A stretch of DNA of 64,000 nt from Arthrobacter sp. B3I4 (lineage in GTDB: Bacteria; Actinomycetota; Actinomycetes; Actinomycetales; Micrococcaceae), in assembly GCF_030816855.1 (NCBI RefSeq), contig NZ_JAUSYK010000001.1:2046001-2110000 (forward strand). The letters are read 5' to 3'. The translations under genes and the position numbers were made by a program. The notes below the pieces were generated by a model that saw nothing but the letters and a program-made list of their open reading frames with translations, was not told the DNA's origin and searched no databases. Position 1 is the stretch's first letter; every line of letters begins with the position of its first letter. This document shows positions 51,932-61,829 of this stretch, one piece after another.

Positions 51932-53713
51932 GTGAGTTCCAACGAAAGCACCGGCCGGTCCGGGCAAACATCACCCGCCGCACGGCAGGCTTCCGCCGTC
52001 GAACTGCTCGAAGCGGTGCGGGGCGAGCTGTCCGCCGTGTCGCTTCCCCTGGCCCTGCCCGGCGCGGAAAACGCCCGGCTTGAAATCAGCCACGCCCTGG
52101 CCCAGCTCGAGGACTACATCCTGCCCCGTTACCGCAGTCTCGACGCGCCGCTGCTGGCCGTCGTCGGCGGCTCCACCGGTGCCGGCAAGTCCACCCTCGT
52201 CAACGGGCTCGTCGGGCACCCGGTGACGCGGGCCGGGGCTATCCGCCCCACCACCCGCCAGCCCATCCTGCTGCACCACCCGGACGACGCCGCCTGGTTC
52301 GAAGACCAGCGGGTCCTGCCGAGCCTGAGCCGCATCCGCGGAACGGTGGTTGCCTCGCCGTTGCCGGCGCACCAGGCAGGCCCCACGCCGGACGCCGCCG
52401 CAATCACCTCCCTCGTGCTGGCCGCGGACCCGGCGGTGCCGCCAGGAATTGCGCTGCTGGACGCTCCCGACGTCGATTCCATCTCCGACGACAACCGCAG
52501 ACTGGCAGGCCAGCTGCTCGCTGCCGCAGATCTGTGGGTGTTTGTCACCACCGCCAACCGGTACGCCGACGCCGTGCCGTGGCGGCTGCTCCTCGATGCA
52601 GCCTCGCGGGACATCCTGGTGGCCGTCGTGCTGGACCGGGTACCACCGGCAGCCGAGGAGGAGGTCGCGACCGACCTGAGGTCCATGCTGAGCCGGGAGG
52701 GGCTGGGCTCGGCCCGGCTCTTTGTCGTTCCGGAAGTGGCGCTGGATGCCATGGGCATGCTGCCCCCTCACGCGGTGGAGCCGCTGCGGGGCTGGCTCCA
52801 GGAACTCGCTGCCGATGCCGCCGGCCGCGCGGACATCGCCCGCCGGACCCTCAACGGCACCGTCAAGGCGCTGGGCGGCCGGGTCGACGCCGTCGCCGAG
52901 GCCGTGACGGCGCAACACCGAGCGGCGGCTCTGCTCGCCAGGAACGTCGACGGCGCCTACCACGGCGCCGGGGTGCGCATCCTGGACGCCACCCGTGACG
53001 GCGCGCTGCTTCGCGGCGAAGTCCTGGCCCGCTGGCAGGACTTCGTCGGCACCGGGGAGTTCTTCCGGGTAATGGAACAGAACATCGGCCGGCTGCGGGA
53101 CCGTATGGGCGCCTTCTTCCGGGGCGAGCCGACGCCGGCCGTCCGGGTGGAGACCGCGATCGAAACCGGCCTGCAGGCAGTCATCGTTGACGAAGCGGCC
53201 AACGCGGCCGAGGAAGCCGACCAACGCTGGCGCGCGGACCCGGCCGGCCGTCGGCTGCTGGGCAACGACGACCTGTCCGGCGCCAGCGAGGGCTTCTCCG
53301 ACGTCGTCGCCGCCGAGATCCGGGCCTGGCAGGGCAGCCTGATGGAACTCATCCGCACTGAAGGCCAGGGCAAACGAACCCAGGCGCGCTGGCTTTCCTT
53401 CGGCATCAACGGCCTCGGCGCGGCGCTCATGATTGTGGTGTTTTCCATGACCGCAGGCCTGACCGGGCTCGAAATCGGCGTCGCCGGCGGCACCGCCGTC
53501 GTGGGCCAGCGCGTCCTGGAAGCGGTCTTCGGTGAGGATGCCGTCCGCCGGCTGGCCAAAACCGCACGCGATGACCTGCAGGCGCGCTGCGAGCGGCTGC
53601 TGCAGGCGGAAAAGCAGCGCTTTCTGGTCAGACTTGACGTGGCGGACGGCGTTCCGCCGGATGAACTCACTGCCCGCGCGGCGGACCTGGCCCGGGTGGC
53701 GGCTTCCGCATGA
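51932..53713 (+). CDS. Dynamin-like GTPase, first of a pair
   Basis: A 593-residue protein with a P-loop VVGGSTGAGKSTLVNGL (G1 about residues 77-93), the switch region AGAIRPTTRQPI (G2-like threonines) and LLDAPDVDSIS (G3). The G4 N/TKxD is degenerate (AVVLDRVPP). A long helical region follows. Two hydrophobic stretches near residues 490-530 (FGINGLGAALMIVVFSMTAG and GLEIGVAGGTAVVG) suit membrane insertion. Paired genes of this design occur in actinobacteria, including Streptomyces DynA/DynB and mycobacterial IniA/IniC. Assignment to a particular one is not justified. GTG 51932 starts it; it overlaps its partner by four bases. Confidence 0.8.
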   Translation: MSSNESTGRSGQTSPAARQASAVELLEAVRGELSAVSLPLALPGAENARLEISHALAQLEDYILPRYRSLDAPLLAVVGGSTGAGKSTLVNGLVGHPVTRAGAIRPTTRQPILLHHPDDAAWFEDQRVLPSLSRIRGTVVASPLPAHQAGPTPDAAAITSLVLAADPAVPPGIALLDAPDVDSISDDNRRLAGQLLAAADLWVFVTTANRYADAVPWRLLLDAASRDILVAVVLDRVPPAAEEEVATDLRSMLSREGLGSARLFVVPEVALDAMGMLPPHAVEPLRGWLQELAADAAGRADIARRTLNGTVKALGGRVDAVAEAVTAQHRAAALLARNVDGAYHGAGVRILDATRDGALLRGEVLARWQDFVGTGEFFRVMEQNIGRLRDRMGAFFRGEPTPAVRVETAIETGLQAVIVDEAANAAEEADQRWRADPAGRRLLGNDDLSGASEGFSDVVAAEIRAWQGSLMELIRTEGQGKRTQARWLSFGINGLGAALMIVVFSMTAGLTGLEIGVAGGTAVVGQRVLEAVFGEDAVRRLAKTARDDLQARCERLLQAEKQRFLVRLDVADGVPPDELTARAADLARVAASA

Positions 53714-55326
53714 GCCGCCACGGCGCTGCCCGCGAGACTTCACAACTGGACCGGCGGCTGGAAGCCCTGGACGAAGCACGGCAACTCGCCGACGGCGCCC
53801 TGCCGGATGACACCCTGGACGAGGTGCTTCAGGTGCTGGAGCGGGCGAGTTCCCGGCGGTCCCTGTCCGCCGACCACACCGTGGTGGGCTTCTTCGGGGC
53901 GACCGGAAGTGGCAAATCCTCGCTCTTCAACGCTGTCAGCGGGGCGGAGCTCGCGACGGCGGCAGCGCGCCGCCCGACGACGTCGGAACCGCTCGCTGGC
54001 GTCTGGGGCGCCGAGGGCAGCGACGAACTGCTCGACTGGCTGGACGTCCGCACCCGGCACCACGCCACCGCCGTGCCGGGCTTCGCCGAGGAGAGCACGG
54101 GCCTGATCCTGCTCGATCTGCCCGACTTCGACTCCACCCGCGCTGAAAACCGGGAAATCGTGCAACGCATGGTGGGGCTCGTGGACGTGCTGGTCTGGGT
54201 ACTGGATCCGCAGAAGTACGCCGACGCTGCGGTGCACAATGATTTCCTGGCGCCGCTCGCCTCGCACGCGGCCGTCACCCTCGTGGTGCTCAATCAGGTG
54301 GACCGGCTGCCGGAGCACGAGGTCCGCCCGGTGCTGGAGTCGCTCAAGGCCATCCTTGCCAGGGACGGGCTCGGGAAGGTGCAGGTGCTCGGCGCCTCGG
54401 CGCTTGTGGGCACCGGCGTGGACAAGGTGCGGGCCGCCATCCGCCAGGTCGCCATGCAGCGGCGTGCACTCTCGCAACGGCTCGCCGCCGACGTTGACCG
54501 GGCGTCCGCACGGCTCGCCGCCGCTTCAGGCCCGGGGGAGGCGGCCGGCGTCCGGTCCGGCACGCGGGACCGGTTGTCCTCGGAACTGGCCGTCGCCGCA
54601 AATGTGCCGCTGGTGGTGGACGCCGTAGCGCGCTCCTACCGGCAGGAAGCCATCCGCCGCACCGGCTGGCCGGTCACGCGCTGGCTGGTGAGGTTCCGGC
54701 CAGACCCGCTGCGGCGGTTGAATCTGCGCCGGACAGGGGAGCGGCCGGAGTTGAACCGGACCTCGCTGCCGCCTGCCGGGGCACCGGAACGGGCCCGGAC
54801 GGATGCGGCTGTGCGGGAGTTTGCCGACGCGGCGTCCGAGGGCGCACCCGGCCCGTGGCGCGCCGTCATCCGCGGAGCCGCCCGGGAAGGCCGTGAGCAG
54901 CTCCCCGACGCGCTGGACCAGGCGATCGCGGGGACCGAGTTGAAAGCCGGGCAGCGTTCCTGGTGGTGGACGGCCTTCAACGTGATCCAGTGGCTGGGCC
55001 TGCTCGTCGCCGTCGGCGGTCTTGGCTGGCTCGGCGTGCTTGCTGGACTGGGCTACTTCCAGCTGCCGGTACCGGAGGTACCGCGGGTGGAGGGCTGGCC
55101 GGTGCCGACCGTGCTGGTGGCCGGGGGCGCGCTGCTGGGGATCGTCCTGGCACTTGCGGCGAGATTCATCGCCGGCGCGGCGGCACGAGCCCGGGCCAGG
55201 GCCGCGCGCAGGCGGCTGGGCGCCTCGGTGGACGCCGTCGCGCAGGACCTGGTGGTGGAACCGGTGGAGCTTGAGGTCAGCCGTCTCAAGTCCTTCAACG
55301 CAGCACTAAAATCGGCCGCTGGGTAG
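53710..55326 (+). CDS. Dynamin-like GTPase, second of a pair, with C-terminal membrane helices
   Basis: A 538-residue GTPase with all G motifs: GFFGATGSGKSSLFNAVSG (G1 near residues 60-78), RRPTTSEPLAG (G2), LLDLPDFDSTR (G3) and VVLNQVDRLPEH (G4, NQVD). After a helical middle section two membrane helices (VIQWLGLLVAVGGLGWLGVL and VPTVLVAGGALLGIVLALAA) lie near residues 420-490, and a short basic helix ends it. Its ATG overlaps the first GTPase's TGA (ATGA), so the two are co-translated and probably form a hetero-oligomer that remodels membranes, as dynamin-like pairs do in related bacteria. Confidence 0.82.
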   Translation: MSRHGAARETSQLDRRLEALDEARQLADGALPDDTLDEVLQVLERASSRRSLSADHTVVGFFGATGSGKSSLFNAVSGAELATAAARRPTTSEPLAGVWGAEGSDELLDWLDVRTRHHATAVPGFAEESTGLILLDLPDFDSTRAENREIVQRMVGLVDVLVWVLDPQKYADAAVHNDFLAPLASHAAVTLVVLNQVDRLPEHEVRPVLESLKAILARDGLGKVQVLGASALVGTGVDKVRAAIRQVAMQRRALSQRLAADVDRASARLAAASGPGEAAGVRSGTRDRLSSELAVAANVPLVVDAVARSYRQEAIRRTGWPVTRWLVRFRPDPLRRLNLRRTGERPELNRTSLPPAGAPERARTDAAVREFADAASEGAPGPWRAVIRGAAREGREQLPDALDQAIAGTELKAGQRSWWWTAFNVIQWLGLLVAVGGLGWLGVLAGLGYFQLPVPEVPRVEGWPVPTVLVAGGALLGIVLALAARFIAGAAARARARAARRRLGASVDAVAQDLVVEPVELEVSRLKSFNAALKSAAG

Positions 55327-55363
55327 AGGGGGCCGACGGCGGCAGGCCGGTTGCGGCGTGCCT

Positions 55364-55909
55364 CTATGCTGCACCGAGCTGCGCGGCCGCGTCCCGGACC
55401 TTCACCAGCGTGCGCAGGTTCCGCGTGGTGGTGCTGGCCTTGTACTTCGGCTTGGCGGAGAGCTTGCTGAACGGGCTGTCCAGCGTTCCGCCGGCGGGTG
55501 CGAGCCAGGCCATGGCCTCCGGCCCCAGCCGGGTGAGTTCGACGCCGTCCAGCGCCGCGCCGGCGTCGTAAAGATCCGAGAGCACGGCGGTGTCCGAGGA
55601 CAAGGTGACGTAGCTGTGGGTGCTGGCGTCATCGGCCGGGTAGGGGCAGGCCTCGACCAGGGCCGCGACGCGGTCCGCCGTCAGCACCACCACCCAGGCG
55701 TCATAGCCGAACGTCTCGCGGAGGCAGGCTTCGAACTCGGCCTTCACCCCGGCGGCCGGCAGGTCACTGGACAATACGACGTTGCCGCTGGCTAGCAGGG
55801 TTTTCACGGCCGAGAAGGGACGCGATTTCAGTGCTTCCTTGAGGTCGGCCATTTTGATGGTGATGCCGCCGACGTTGACGCCGCGCAGGAAGACCGCATA
55901 GCTGTTCAT
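55364..55909 (-). CDS. DUF1697-family protein
   Basis: A 181-residue protein from ATG 55909, with AGG eight bases upstream; GTG 55915 would add two residues. The opening YAVFLRGVNVGGITIKMADL is the DUF1697 signature, followed by VKTLLASGNVVLSS and FGYDAWVVVLTADRVAAL. The C-terminal KASTTTRNLRTLVKV is also typical (T-x-R-N-x-x-T). The family has a ferredoxin-like fold and no established function. It is convergent with the GTPase pair, 37 bases between stops. Confidence 0.9.
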   Translation of the reverse strand: MNSYAVFLRGVNVGGITIKMADLKEALKSRPFSAVKTLLASGNVVLSSDLPAAGVKAEFEACLRETFGYDAWVVVLTADRVAALVEACPYPADDASTHSYVTLSSDTAVLSDLYDAGAALDGVELTRLGPEAMAWLAPAGGTLDSPFSKLSAKPKYKASTTTRNLRTLVKVRDAAAQLGAA

Positions 55910-55947
55910 GCGCACAGCCTAGCGCCGGCACAGGACCTGCGTGGGGA

Positions 55948-56667
55948 TTAGTCGTTGGTCTTGCGCAGCGCCTCGGTCAGCACGCGTGCGGCGTTGCAGA
56001 CCACCTCGGCGTGCAGGCGGCCCGGCTGGCGGGTCAACCGCTCGATTGGGCCGGAGATGGACACCGCGGCGATCACGCGGCCGGACGGCCCGCGGACCGG
56101 AGCCGAAACGGAAGCGACCCCCGGCTCACGCTCGCCGAGGCTCTGGGCCCAGCCCCGACGTCGCACTCCGGCCAGGACGGTGGGTGTGAAACGGGCGGCT
56201 TGGAGGCCCTCGAGCAGACGGTCGTGGTCTTCCCAGGCCAGCAGCACCTGGGCTGCGGAGCCTGCCTTCATTGACAGCTGGGTGCCGACCGGGATGGTGT
56301 CCCGAAGGCCGATGGGCCGTTCGGCGGAGGCGACGCAGACACGCCATTCGCCCTGGCGGCGGAAAATCTGTGCGCTCTCGCCGGTGGCGTCGCGCAACTG
56401 CATCAGCACCGGCCCGGCGGACGCGATGAGCCGGTCTTCCCCGGCGGCTGAGGCGAGCTCCACCAGGCGGCTGCCGAGGACGAAGCGGCCCTGGATGTCA
56501 CGGCTCACCAGGCGGTGGTGGACCAGCGCCAGTGCCAGCCGGTGGACCGTGGGCCGGGCGAGACCGGTGGCGGCCACGAGCTGTGCCAGGGTGGTGGGCC
56601 CGGCCTCAAGCGCGTCGAGCACATGGGCCGCTTTATCAATGACGCCGACGCCACTAGAATTGTCCAT
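55948..56667 (-). CDS. IclR-family regulator of leuCD (NdgR/LtbR type)
   Basis: A 239-residue regulator with a winged helix of the form TLAQLVAATGLARPTVHRLA (about residues 25-44) and an IclR effector domain ending SISGPIERLTRQPGRLHAEV. The opening GVGVIDKAAHVLDALEAGPT and the position divergent from leuC identify the actinobacterial NdgR (Streptomyces)/LtbR (Corynebacterium) group, known to control leucine-biosynthesis genes; I therefore infer repression or activation of leuCD here. ATG 56667 is preferred over the upstream ATG at 56688, which lies within the regulatory dyads. Confidence 0.88.
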   Translation of the reverse strand: MDNSSGVGVIDKAAHVLDALEAGPTTLAQLVAATGLARPTVHRLALALVHHRLVSRDIQGRFVLGSRLVELASAAGEDRLIASAGPVLMQLRDATGESAQIFRRQGEWRVCVASAERPIGLRDTIPVGTQLSMKAGSAAQVLLAWEDHDRLLEGLQAARFTPTVLAGVRRRGWAQSLGEREPGVASVSAPVRGPSGRVIAAVSISGPIERLTRQPGRLHAEVVCNAARVLTEALRKTND

Positions 56668-56672
56668 GTAAT

Positions 56673-56697
56673 GATATTGCCGTCTCAATATCTGAGA
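56673..56697. promoter_or_regulatory. Two interlocking dyads in the iclR/leuC divergent promoter
   Basis: GATATTG (56673-56679) and CAATATC (56686-56692) form a perfect inverted repeat. TCTCA (56683-56687) and TGAGA (56693-56697) form a second one, overlapping the first by half. They begin six bases from the regulator's ATG and lie 118 bases before leuC, an obvious place for the IclR protein to bind and control both genes. Confidence 0.6.
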
Positions 56698-56814
56698 TGC
56701 AAATCATTGCGCTGGCGAATTGGGTGGCAGGGCTGGTTCAGTGGACAGCAACAACCCCGCCGGACTCGAGCTGGCGTGGACTGGCAGCGAAAACCGCAGT
56801 GAAGGGAGCAGGCC

Positions 56815-58269
56815 GTGGCAAAGACATTGGCCGAGAAAGTCTGGGACGCGCACGTGGTGCGCAAGGGGGACGGCGAAGGCGCCAACGCCCAGCCCGACCT
56901 CCTCTTCATTGACCTTCACCTGGTGCATGAGGTGACGTCGCCGCAGGCGTTTGAGGGTCTGCGGCTGGCCGGCCGCAAGCTGCGCCGGCCGGACCTGACG
57001 ATCGCCACCGAGGACCACAACACCCCGACCCTGGCGATCGACAAGCCTATCGCGGACCTCACGAGCCGGACCCAGATTGAGACGTTGCGTAACAATTGCA
57101 AGGAATTCGGGGTGCGGCTGCACTCCCTGGGCGACGCGGAGCAGGGCATTGTGCACGTCGTCGGCCCGCAGCTGGGCCTGACCCAGCCGGGCATGACTGT
57201 GGTCTGCGGTGACTCGCACACGTCCACGCACGGCGCGTTCGGGGCGCTTGCGATGGGAATCGGCACCTCGGAGGTCGAGCACGTCATGGCGACCCAGACA
57301 CTGTCGCTGAAGCCGTTCAAGACCATGGCCATTAACGTCGAGGGCACGTTGCGCCCTGGCGTGTCGGCCAAGGACATCATCCTGGCTGTGATCGCGAAGA
57401 TCGGCACCGGCGGCGGCCAGGGCTACGTGCTGGAGTACCGTGGCTCTGCGATCCGTGCGCTGTCCATGGAAGCGCGGATGACGATCTGCAACATGTCCAT
57501 CGAGGCGGGCGCCCGGGCGGGGCTGGTCGCCCCGGACCAGACCACCTATGACTACATGCAGGGCCGTCCGCATGCCCCGCAGGGCGCGGACTGGGATGCC
57601 GCCGTCGAGTACTGGAACACGCTGCGTTCGGACGACGACGCCGTCTTCGACGCCCAAGTGGATCTCGACGCCGACACCCTCGAGCCGTTCGTCACCTGGG
57701 GCACCAACCCCGGGCAGGGCGTCTCCTTGTCCGCGAAGGTGCCGTCGCCGGCGGACTTCGGTGATGAGAACGCCAAGGCCGCGGCCGAGCGTGCCCTGCA
57801 GTACATGGGCCTTGAGGCCGGCACGCCGATGAAGGACATCAGGGTCGACACCGTTTTTCTGGGTTCCTGCACGAACTCCCGGATGGAGGACCTCCGGTTG
57901 GCTGCGGACATCGTCCGCGGCCGGACGAAGGACCCGAACGTCCGGATGCTCGTGGTGCCCGGTTCCGCCCGGGTCCGGCTCGAGGCAGAGGCCGAGGGCC
58001 TGGACAAGGTCTTCACCGACTTCGGCGCCGAGTGGCGGTTCGCAGGCTGCTCGATGTGCCTGGGCATGAACCCGGACCAGCTGGAGGTGGGGGAGCGCTG
58101 CGCGTCCACCTCCAACCGCAACTTTGAAGGCCGTCAGGGCAAGGGCGGGCGCACGCACCTCGTCTCACCCGTCGTGGCGGCGGCGACGGCGGTGCGCGGC
58201 ACGCTGAGCTCCCCGTCGGACCTCGAACCTGAGCCCGTATCCGCCGGACACCGTACCGCAACGGCATAA
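56815..58269 (+). CDS. leuC: 3-isopropylmalate dehydratase large subunit
   Basis: A 484-residue [4Fe-4S] aconitase-family subunit. With LeuD it isomerises 2- to 3-isopropylmalate in the second step of leucine synthesis. Cluster cysteines lie in [20 protein letters not shown] and [40 protein letters not shown] and [20 protein letters not shown] are family landmarks. GTG 56815 has GAAGGGAG upstream. leuD follows after 74 bases. Confidence 0.98.
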   Translation: MAKTLAEKVWDAHVVRKGDGEGANAQPDLLFIDLHLVHEVTSPQAFEGLRLAGRKLRRPDLTIATEDHNTPTLAIDKPIADLTSRTQIETLRNNCKEFGVRLHSLGDAEQGIVHVVGPQLGLTQPGMTVVCGDSHTSTHGAFGALAMGIGTSEVEHVMATQTLSLKPFKTMAINVEGTLRPGVSAKDIILAVIAKIGTGGGQGYVLEYRGSAIRALSMEARMTICNMSIEAGARAGLVAPDQTTYDYMQGRPHAPQGADWDAAVEYWNTLRSDDDAVFDAQVDLDADTLEPFVTWGTNPGQGVSLSAKVPSPADFGDENAKAAAERALQYMGLEAGTPMKDIRVDTVFLGSCTNSRMEDLRLAADIVRGRTKDPNVRMLVVPGSARVRLEAEAEGLDKVFTDFGAEWRFAGCSMCLGMNPDQLEVGERCASTSNRNFEGRQGKGGRTHLVSPVVAAATAVRGTLSSPSDLEPEPVSAGHRTATA

Positions 58270-58343
58270 CCCCGCCGCTTCCGCGCCGCGCGGCATTGAC
58301 GCAGGCTGCACGCACCGATCCCACCGCTTAAGAAGGATCCGCC

Positions 58344-58946
58344 ATGGAAAAGTTCACCACCCACACCGGAATTGGTGTCCCGCTGCGCCAGAGCAACGTT
58401 GACACCGACCAGATCATCCCCGCTGTGTACCTCAAGCGCATCACCCGGACGGGGTTCGAGGACGCCCTCTTTTCGGCCTGGCGCAAGGACCCGGCGTTCA
58501 TCCTGAACCAGGCACCGTTCAGCGCCGGCTCCGTGCTGGTCGCCGGGCCGGACTTCGGCACGGGCTCCTCCCGCGAGCACGCCGTCTGGGCGCTGAAGGA
58601 CTATGGCTTCAAGGCCGTCCTGTCCTCCCGTTTCGCTGACATCTTCCGGGGCAACTCCGGCAAGCAGGGCCTGCTGGCAGCCGAACTGGCCCAGGACGAC
58701 ATTGAACTCATCTGGAAGGTGCTGGAAAACGCCCCCGGAATCGAGGTCAAGGTCGACCTGGCCTCCAAGACCGTCGAGTGCGGCAACGTCGTCGCGCCGT
58801 TCGAGATCGATGACTACACCCGCTGGCGGCTGCTGGAGGGACTGGATGACATCGGCCTGACTCTGCAACACGAGGAAGACATCACCGCCTACGAGGCGAC
58901 ACGCCCCGCCTTCAAGCCGACCACGCTGCCGGCCAGGCTGTCCTGA
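58344..58946 (+). CDS. leuD: 3-isopropylmalate dehydratase small subunit
   Basis: A 200-residue swivelling-domain subunit that completes the isopropylmalate isomerase with LeuC. The active-site serine loop is [20 protein letters not shown] (about residues 67-86), preceded by [20 protein letters not shown] and followed by [31 protein letters not shown] lies before the ATG. A strong terminator (58969-59002) ends the leuCD unit. Confidence 0.98.
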   Translation: MEKFTTHTGIGVPLRQSNVDTDQIIPAVYLKRITRTGFEDALFSAWRKDPAFILNQAPFSAGSVLVAGPDFGTGSSREHAVWALKDYGFKAVLSSRFADIFRGNSGKQGLLAAELAQDDIELIWKVLENAPGIEVKVDLASKTVECGNVVAPFEIDDYTRWRLLEGLDDIGLTLQHEEDITAYEATRPAFKPTTLPARLS

Positions 58947-58968
58947 GTTTCTCACTTGGACCGCTTTG

Positions 58969-59002
58969 ACACCGCCGCCGGGCTGATGCCCGGCGGCGGT
59001 GT
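58969..59002. terminator. Terminator of leuCD
   Basis: ACACCGCCGCCGGGC (58969-58983) pairs perfectly over 15 bp with GCCCGGCGGCGGTGT (58988-59002) around TGAT, followed by GGTTTGG. It lies between leuD and the convergent HNH gene and could act in both directions. Confidence 0.85.
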
Positions 59003-59018
59003 GGTTTGGCTGGGTGGT

Positions 59019-60588
59019 TTAAGGAGCGAATCCCAGGCCACGCGACCGTTGCTCGGCGGGATCATGCTTCCCCGCAGGGCCGGCCCTGCGCTGCCGACTC
59101 CGCCGTAGCCCGGAGGGGTCCTTCCGCTTTCGTCTGCCGGCCGTCAGCACGATGCGCAGCGTCACTTCTGCCGCAGACTCAGGTGCCCTGCTGCTGGCCG
59201 TTCCGGGGAGGGCGGGTGCGGTGGAGGAGTAGGTGTGGCCGGTGGGGGTGGTGAGTTCGAGGGTGTGTCGGCCGGGTCCGGGTCTGGGTTGGGCGTTCCA
59301 GCCGGGGGTTTCTTTGGTGTGGTTGCAGGCTTCGCAGAGTCCGGCGCCGTTGCTGGAGGTGGTCGGTCCGTCGTTGTGCCAGGGGATGATGTGGTCCAGG
59401 TGCCGGATGGGGGCGTCGCAGTAGGGTGTGCGGCAGGTGTCGTCGCGGGTTTGGATGAACCGGCGCAGTCCGGGTGGGAAGATGCGGGCGCGGGAGTCCA
59501 TGGCGACGAGTTCGCCGGTCGCGGGGGCGGTGTAGAGCCGCCGGACCCAGGTCGCGAAGGCCGGATCGTCCCTGCTGTCACCCGGGGCGTCCCCGTGGCC
59601 ACCCGAGCCGCCCGCGTCGCCGCTGGCACCCGCGCCGCCCGGGCTGTCGTTGCGGCCGACGCTGCTGCCGGGGTTCTTGACCGTGCCCGACCTGTTGAGG
59701 AGTTCGCGGGCCCAGCCGGCGGGGACGATGCCGTAGCCGGGGAGCCGGGCGGGTTCGCTGTCGGCTTGGAGGAGGGTGCGGTCGGTCATGACGAGTTGGA
59801 TTTCGACTCCGTTGATCCCGCCGGGTGTGCCGGTGGTGCGTTCGACGAGGGTGTCGGCCATGAGCTGGCCGCGGGTGCGGGGGTCTCCGCCGGAGCGGAG
59901 GGTGTCGGAGTGCCGGGTGAGGGCCGCGTACAGGGCGACGCCCTGGCCCACGGGCAGCAGGGCGGTGAGGTAGCACATGGTGTCCGGGGCGGGGCGGAGA
60001 CTGACGTGGCGTTCGGTCGCGGCGTGCGCGGCGCGCTGGGTGACGGAGCGGGGGTCGCGGCGGTAGGCGGCGGCGCGGGCTGCGGCGGTGATGGCCCGGT
60101 CCCCGGCGCCGTCGAAGGTGCCGGTGTCGGGGGGCGAGTTCTTCGTCCACGGCGGTCCGGTCGGCGGCGGGCAGGCAGGCGGTTTCCCGGACCAGGAGGG
60201 TCGCACGCCATTCATTCAACTGCCCGGTTTCGAGGGCGGTGAGGGTGTGCGGCATTTCGGTGACGAGGGCTTTCGCCAGGCCGAGGAGCCGGCCGCCTTT
60301 GGCCGGGGATTCCCGCCGGGCCAGGGCGATCTGGGCCGCGACCCCGGCCCCGAGCTGGTCGGCCGGTACCCCGGCGGCGGCTTGTTCACGCCGCTGGGCC
60401 AGGTCAAACGCGACCGCGAGCCGGGCCTGACGCGCAGCCAAGGCCGACTTTAGATCCTCCAGCTGGCGAGTTTCGTCAATGAACCCGGCGGCACTGCCCG
60501 GTGCAGGGAGCTCGGCGAGAATGCGGGTCACGTCCGCGACCGTCATCTCTTTCGTCCCGCCCACTTCGGGCTTCTGCTTGCCGTCCAT
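59019..60588 (-). pseudogene. DUF222/HNH endonuclease-family gene broken by a frameshift at a G6 run
   Basis: From ATG 60588 (or 60546) the first ~156 residues carry the DUF222 opening ([20 protein letters not shown], then [20 protein letters not shown]). The frame is then lost at six consecutive G's (60129-60134, plus strand). The continuation, [20 protein letters not shown] then [10 protein letters not shown], runs in the next frame to 59019 and contains the HNH module [20 protein letters not shown] with [10 protein letters not shown]. Deleting one G gives a single protein of about 520 residues, the usual size. DUF222/HNH genes are multi-copy in Arthrobacter and Mycobacterium and are thought to be mobile. 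This copy is either inactive, slippage-controlled or misread. Confidence 0.85.
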
Positions 60589-60791
60589 GATTCAACTAAA
60601 CCAGCGGGGTCCGACAATATAAGGCCGCAGGCTGCGACAAAGCCGTAAGAGGCCCCAAGGGATTGACGTTGCCGCTTTACCGCGTCCGAAGCTGCGAGCC
60701 GCGGCCGTCTTCCCCTAACGGTGCAACGAGAAGAATATGGAACTGGAGGCAGCTGAGGGGAGGCCATAGCAGCGGAGGAAGGGCAGCTGAG

Positions 60792-61700
60792 ATGGACGCG
60801 AATGCTGTTTCACACTGGCGCACCTGGGCCTGGATTACGTGGTTGGTAGCCGCGATGCTGTTATTGGCGTTCCTTGACCTAACGGTCCATGCGGTGGTCG
60901 TCAGTTCGACGGCGCTGGTGCTGGCCGCGGTATCTGGGCCCGCCGGATGGCGGAGGCAAAAGTTCGACAAACTTGATCTCACCGTCGTGGCGGTGCTGTA
61001 CGTTGCCGTCGTCGTCCTCTTTCGGGTCGCCTTCACGGTCTTCACGGCCACGAACGTGCTGGGCCTATTCCTATGCTTCGGCACAGGATTGACCCTGGGA
61101 GTCGCGGGTCCGGTGTTCTACACGGTCCGGCGCGGCAGGCACTTGTCCGATTTGGGATTGTGGCTGGGTAACTGGAAACAGGCCGTGGGCCTTGGGCTGG
61201 TGTTGGCGGCGATTCAGTTTGCCGTCACGCTTTTGGGCTACCCGTTGCCGACGCCGGTTGATTGGGTGCCGCTGCTGGTCATGTCCTTAACGGTGGGTGC
61301 CTTTGAGACCATATTCTTCCGCGGATTCGTCCAAACCCGTCTGAGTGCCAGCCTTGGCCAGGTTCCCGGCGTGGGTGCCGCCGCGACACTCTATGCCGTC
61401 TATCACGTCGGCTACGGCATGGGCGGCGAAGGAATGGTCTTCCTCTTCGGATTGGGCGTCATTTACGCTGTCGCCTACGCTCTGACGCGCAACTTCCTCG
61501 TGCTCTGGCCCCTGCTCACCCCGCTCGGATCGTTCTTCAACAACCTCAACGGCGGAGAGATTGAGCTGCCCTGGGAGTCGATTCTGGGGTTTGCTGACGT
61601 TCTGGGTCTTATGGCTGCGTCGGTCTGGCTGGGCCACCGGATGCTTCGGCGCAGCGCCCGCCGTCGGGCAGTAGCAGGACAACGCGCACAGCGGCCCTGA
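60792..61700 (+). CDS. CPBP-family intramembrane protease-like protein
   Basis: A 302-residue membrane protein with about eight helices from ATG 60792 (GGAAGGG upstream). The C-terminal half has the CPBP/Rce1 arrangement. Motif 1 reads VGAFETIFFRGFVQTRL, where the usual EExxxR has become ETxxxR. Motif 2 is YAVYHVGYG with the histidine. Motif 3 is LGSFFNNLNGGEIEL with the asparagine but no preceding histidine. Family members are CAAX-type proteases or bacteriocin-immunity proteins. The changed residues make proteolysis doubtful. An inverted repeat CCTGCCG/CGGCAGG (61701-61726) follows. Confidence 0.8.
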   Translation: MDANAVSHWRTWAWITWLVAAMLLLAFLDLTVHAVVVSSTALVLAAVSGPAGWRRQKFDKLDLTVVAVLYVAVVVLFRVAFTVFTATNVLGLFLCFGTGLTLGVAGPVFYTVRRGRHLSDLGLWLGNWKQAVGLGLVLAAIQFAVTLLGYPLPTPVDWVPLLVMSLTVGAFETIFFRGFVQTRLSASLGQVPGVGAAATLYAVYHVGYGMGGEGMVFLFGLGVIYAVAYALTRNFLVLWPLLTPLGSFFNNLNGGEIELPWESILGFADVLGLMAASVWLGHRMLRRSARRRAVAGQRAQRP

Positions 61701-61829
61701 CCTGCCGCTGTGACGCAATCGGCAGGCGCCCCGGCGCGTCCCGTATTTCAGATCGGTAACGCGACCTCCTATGCTTAGCGGGAGCCTTTGTAAGGATTTG
61801 GGGGCGAGTAGTCGTGAGGAAACTGGTAA

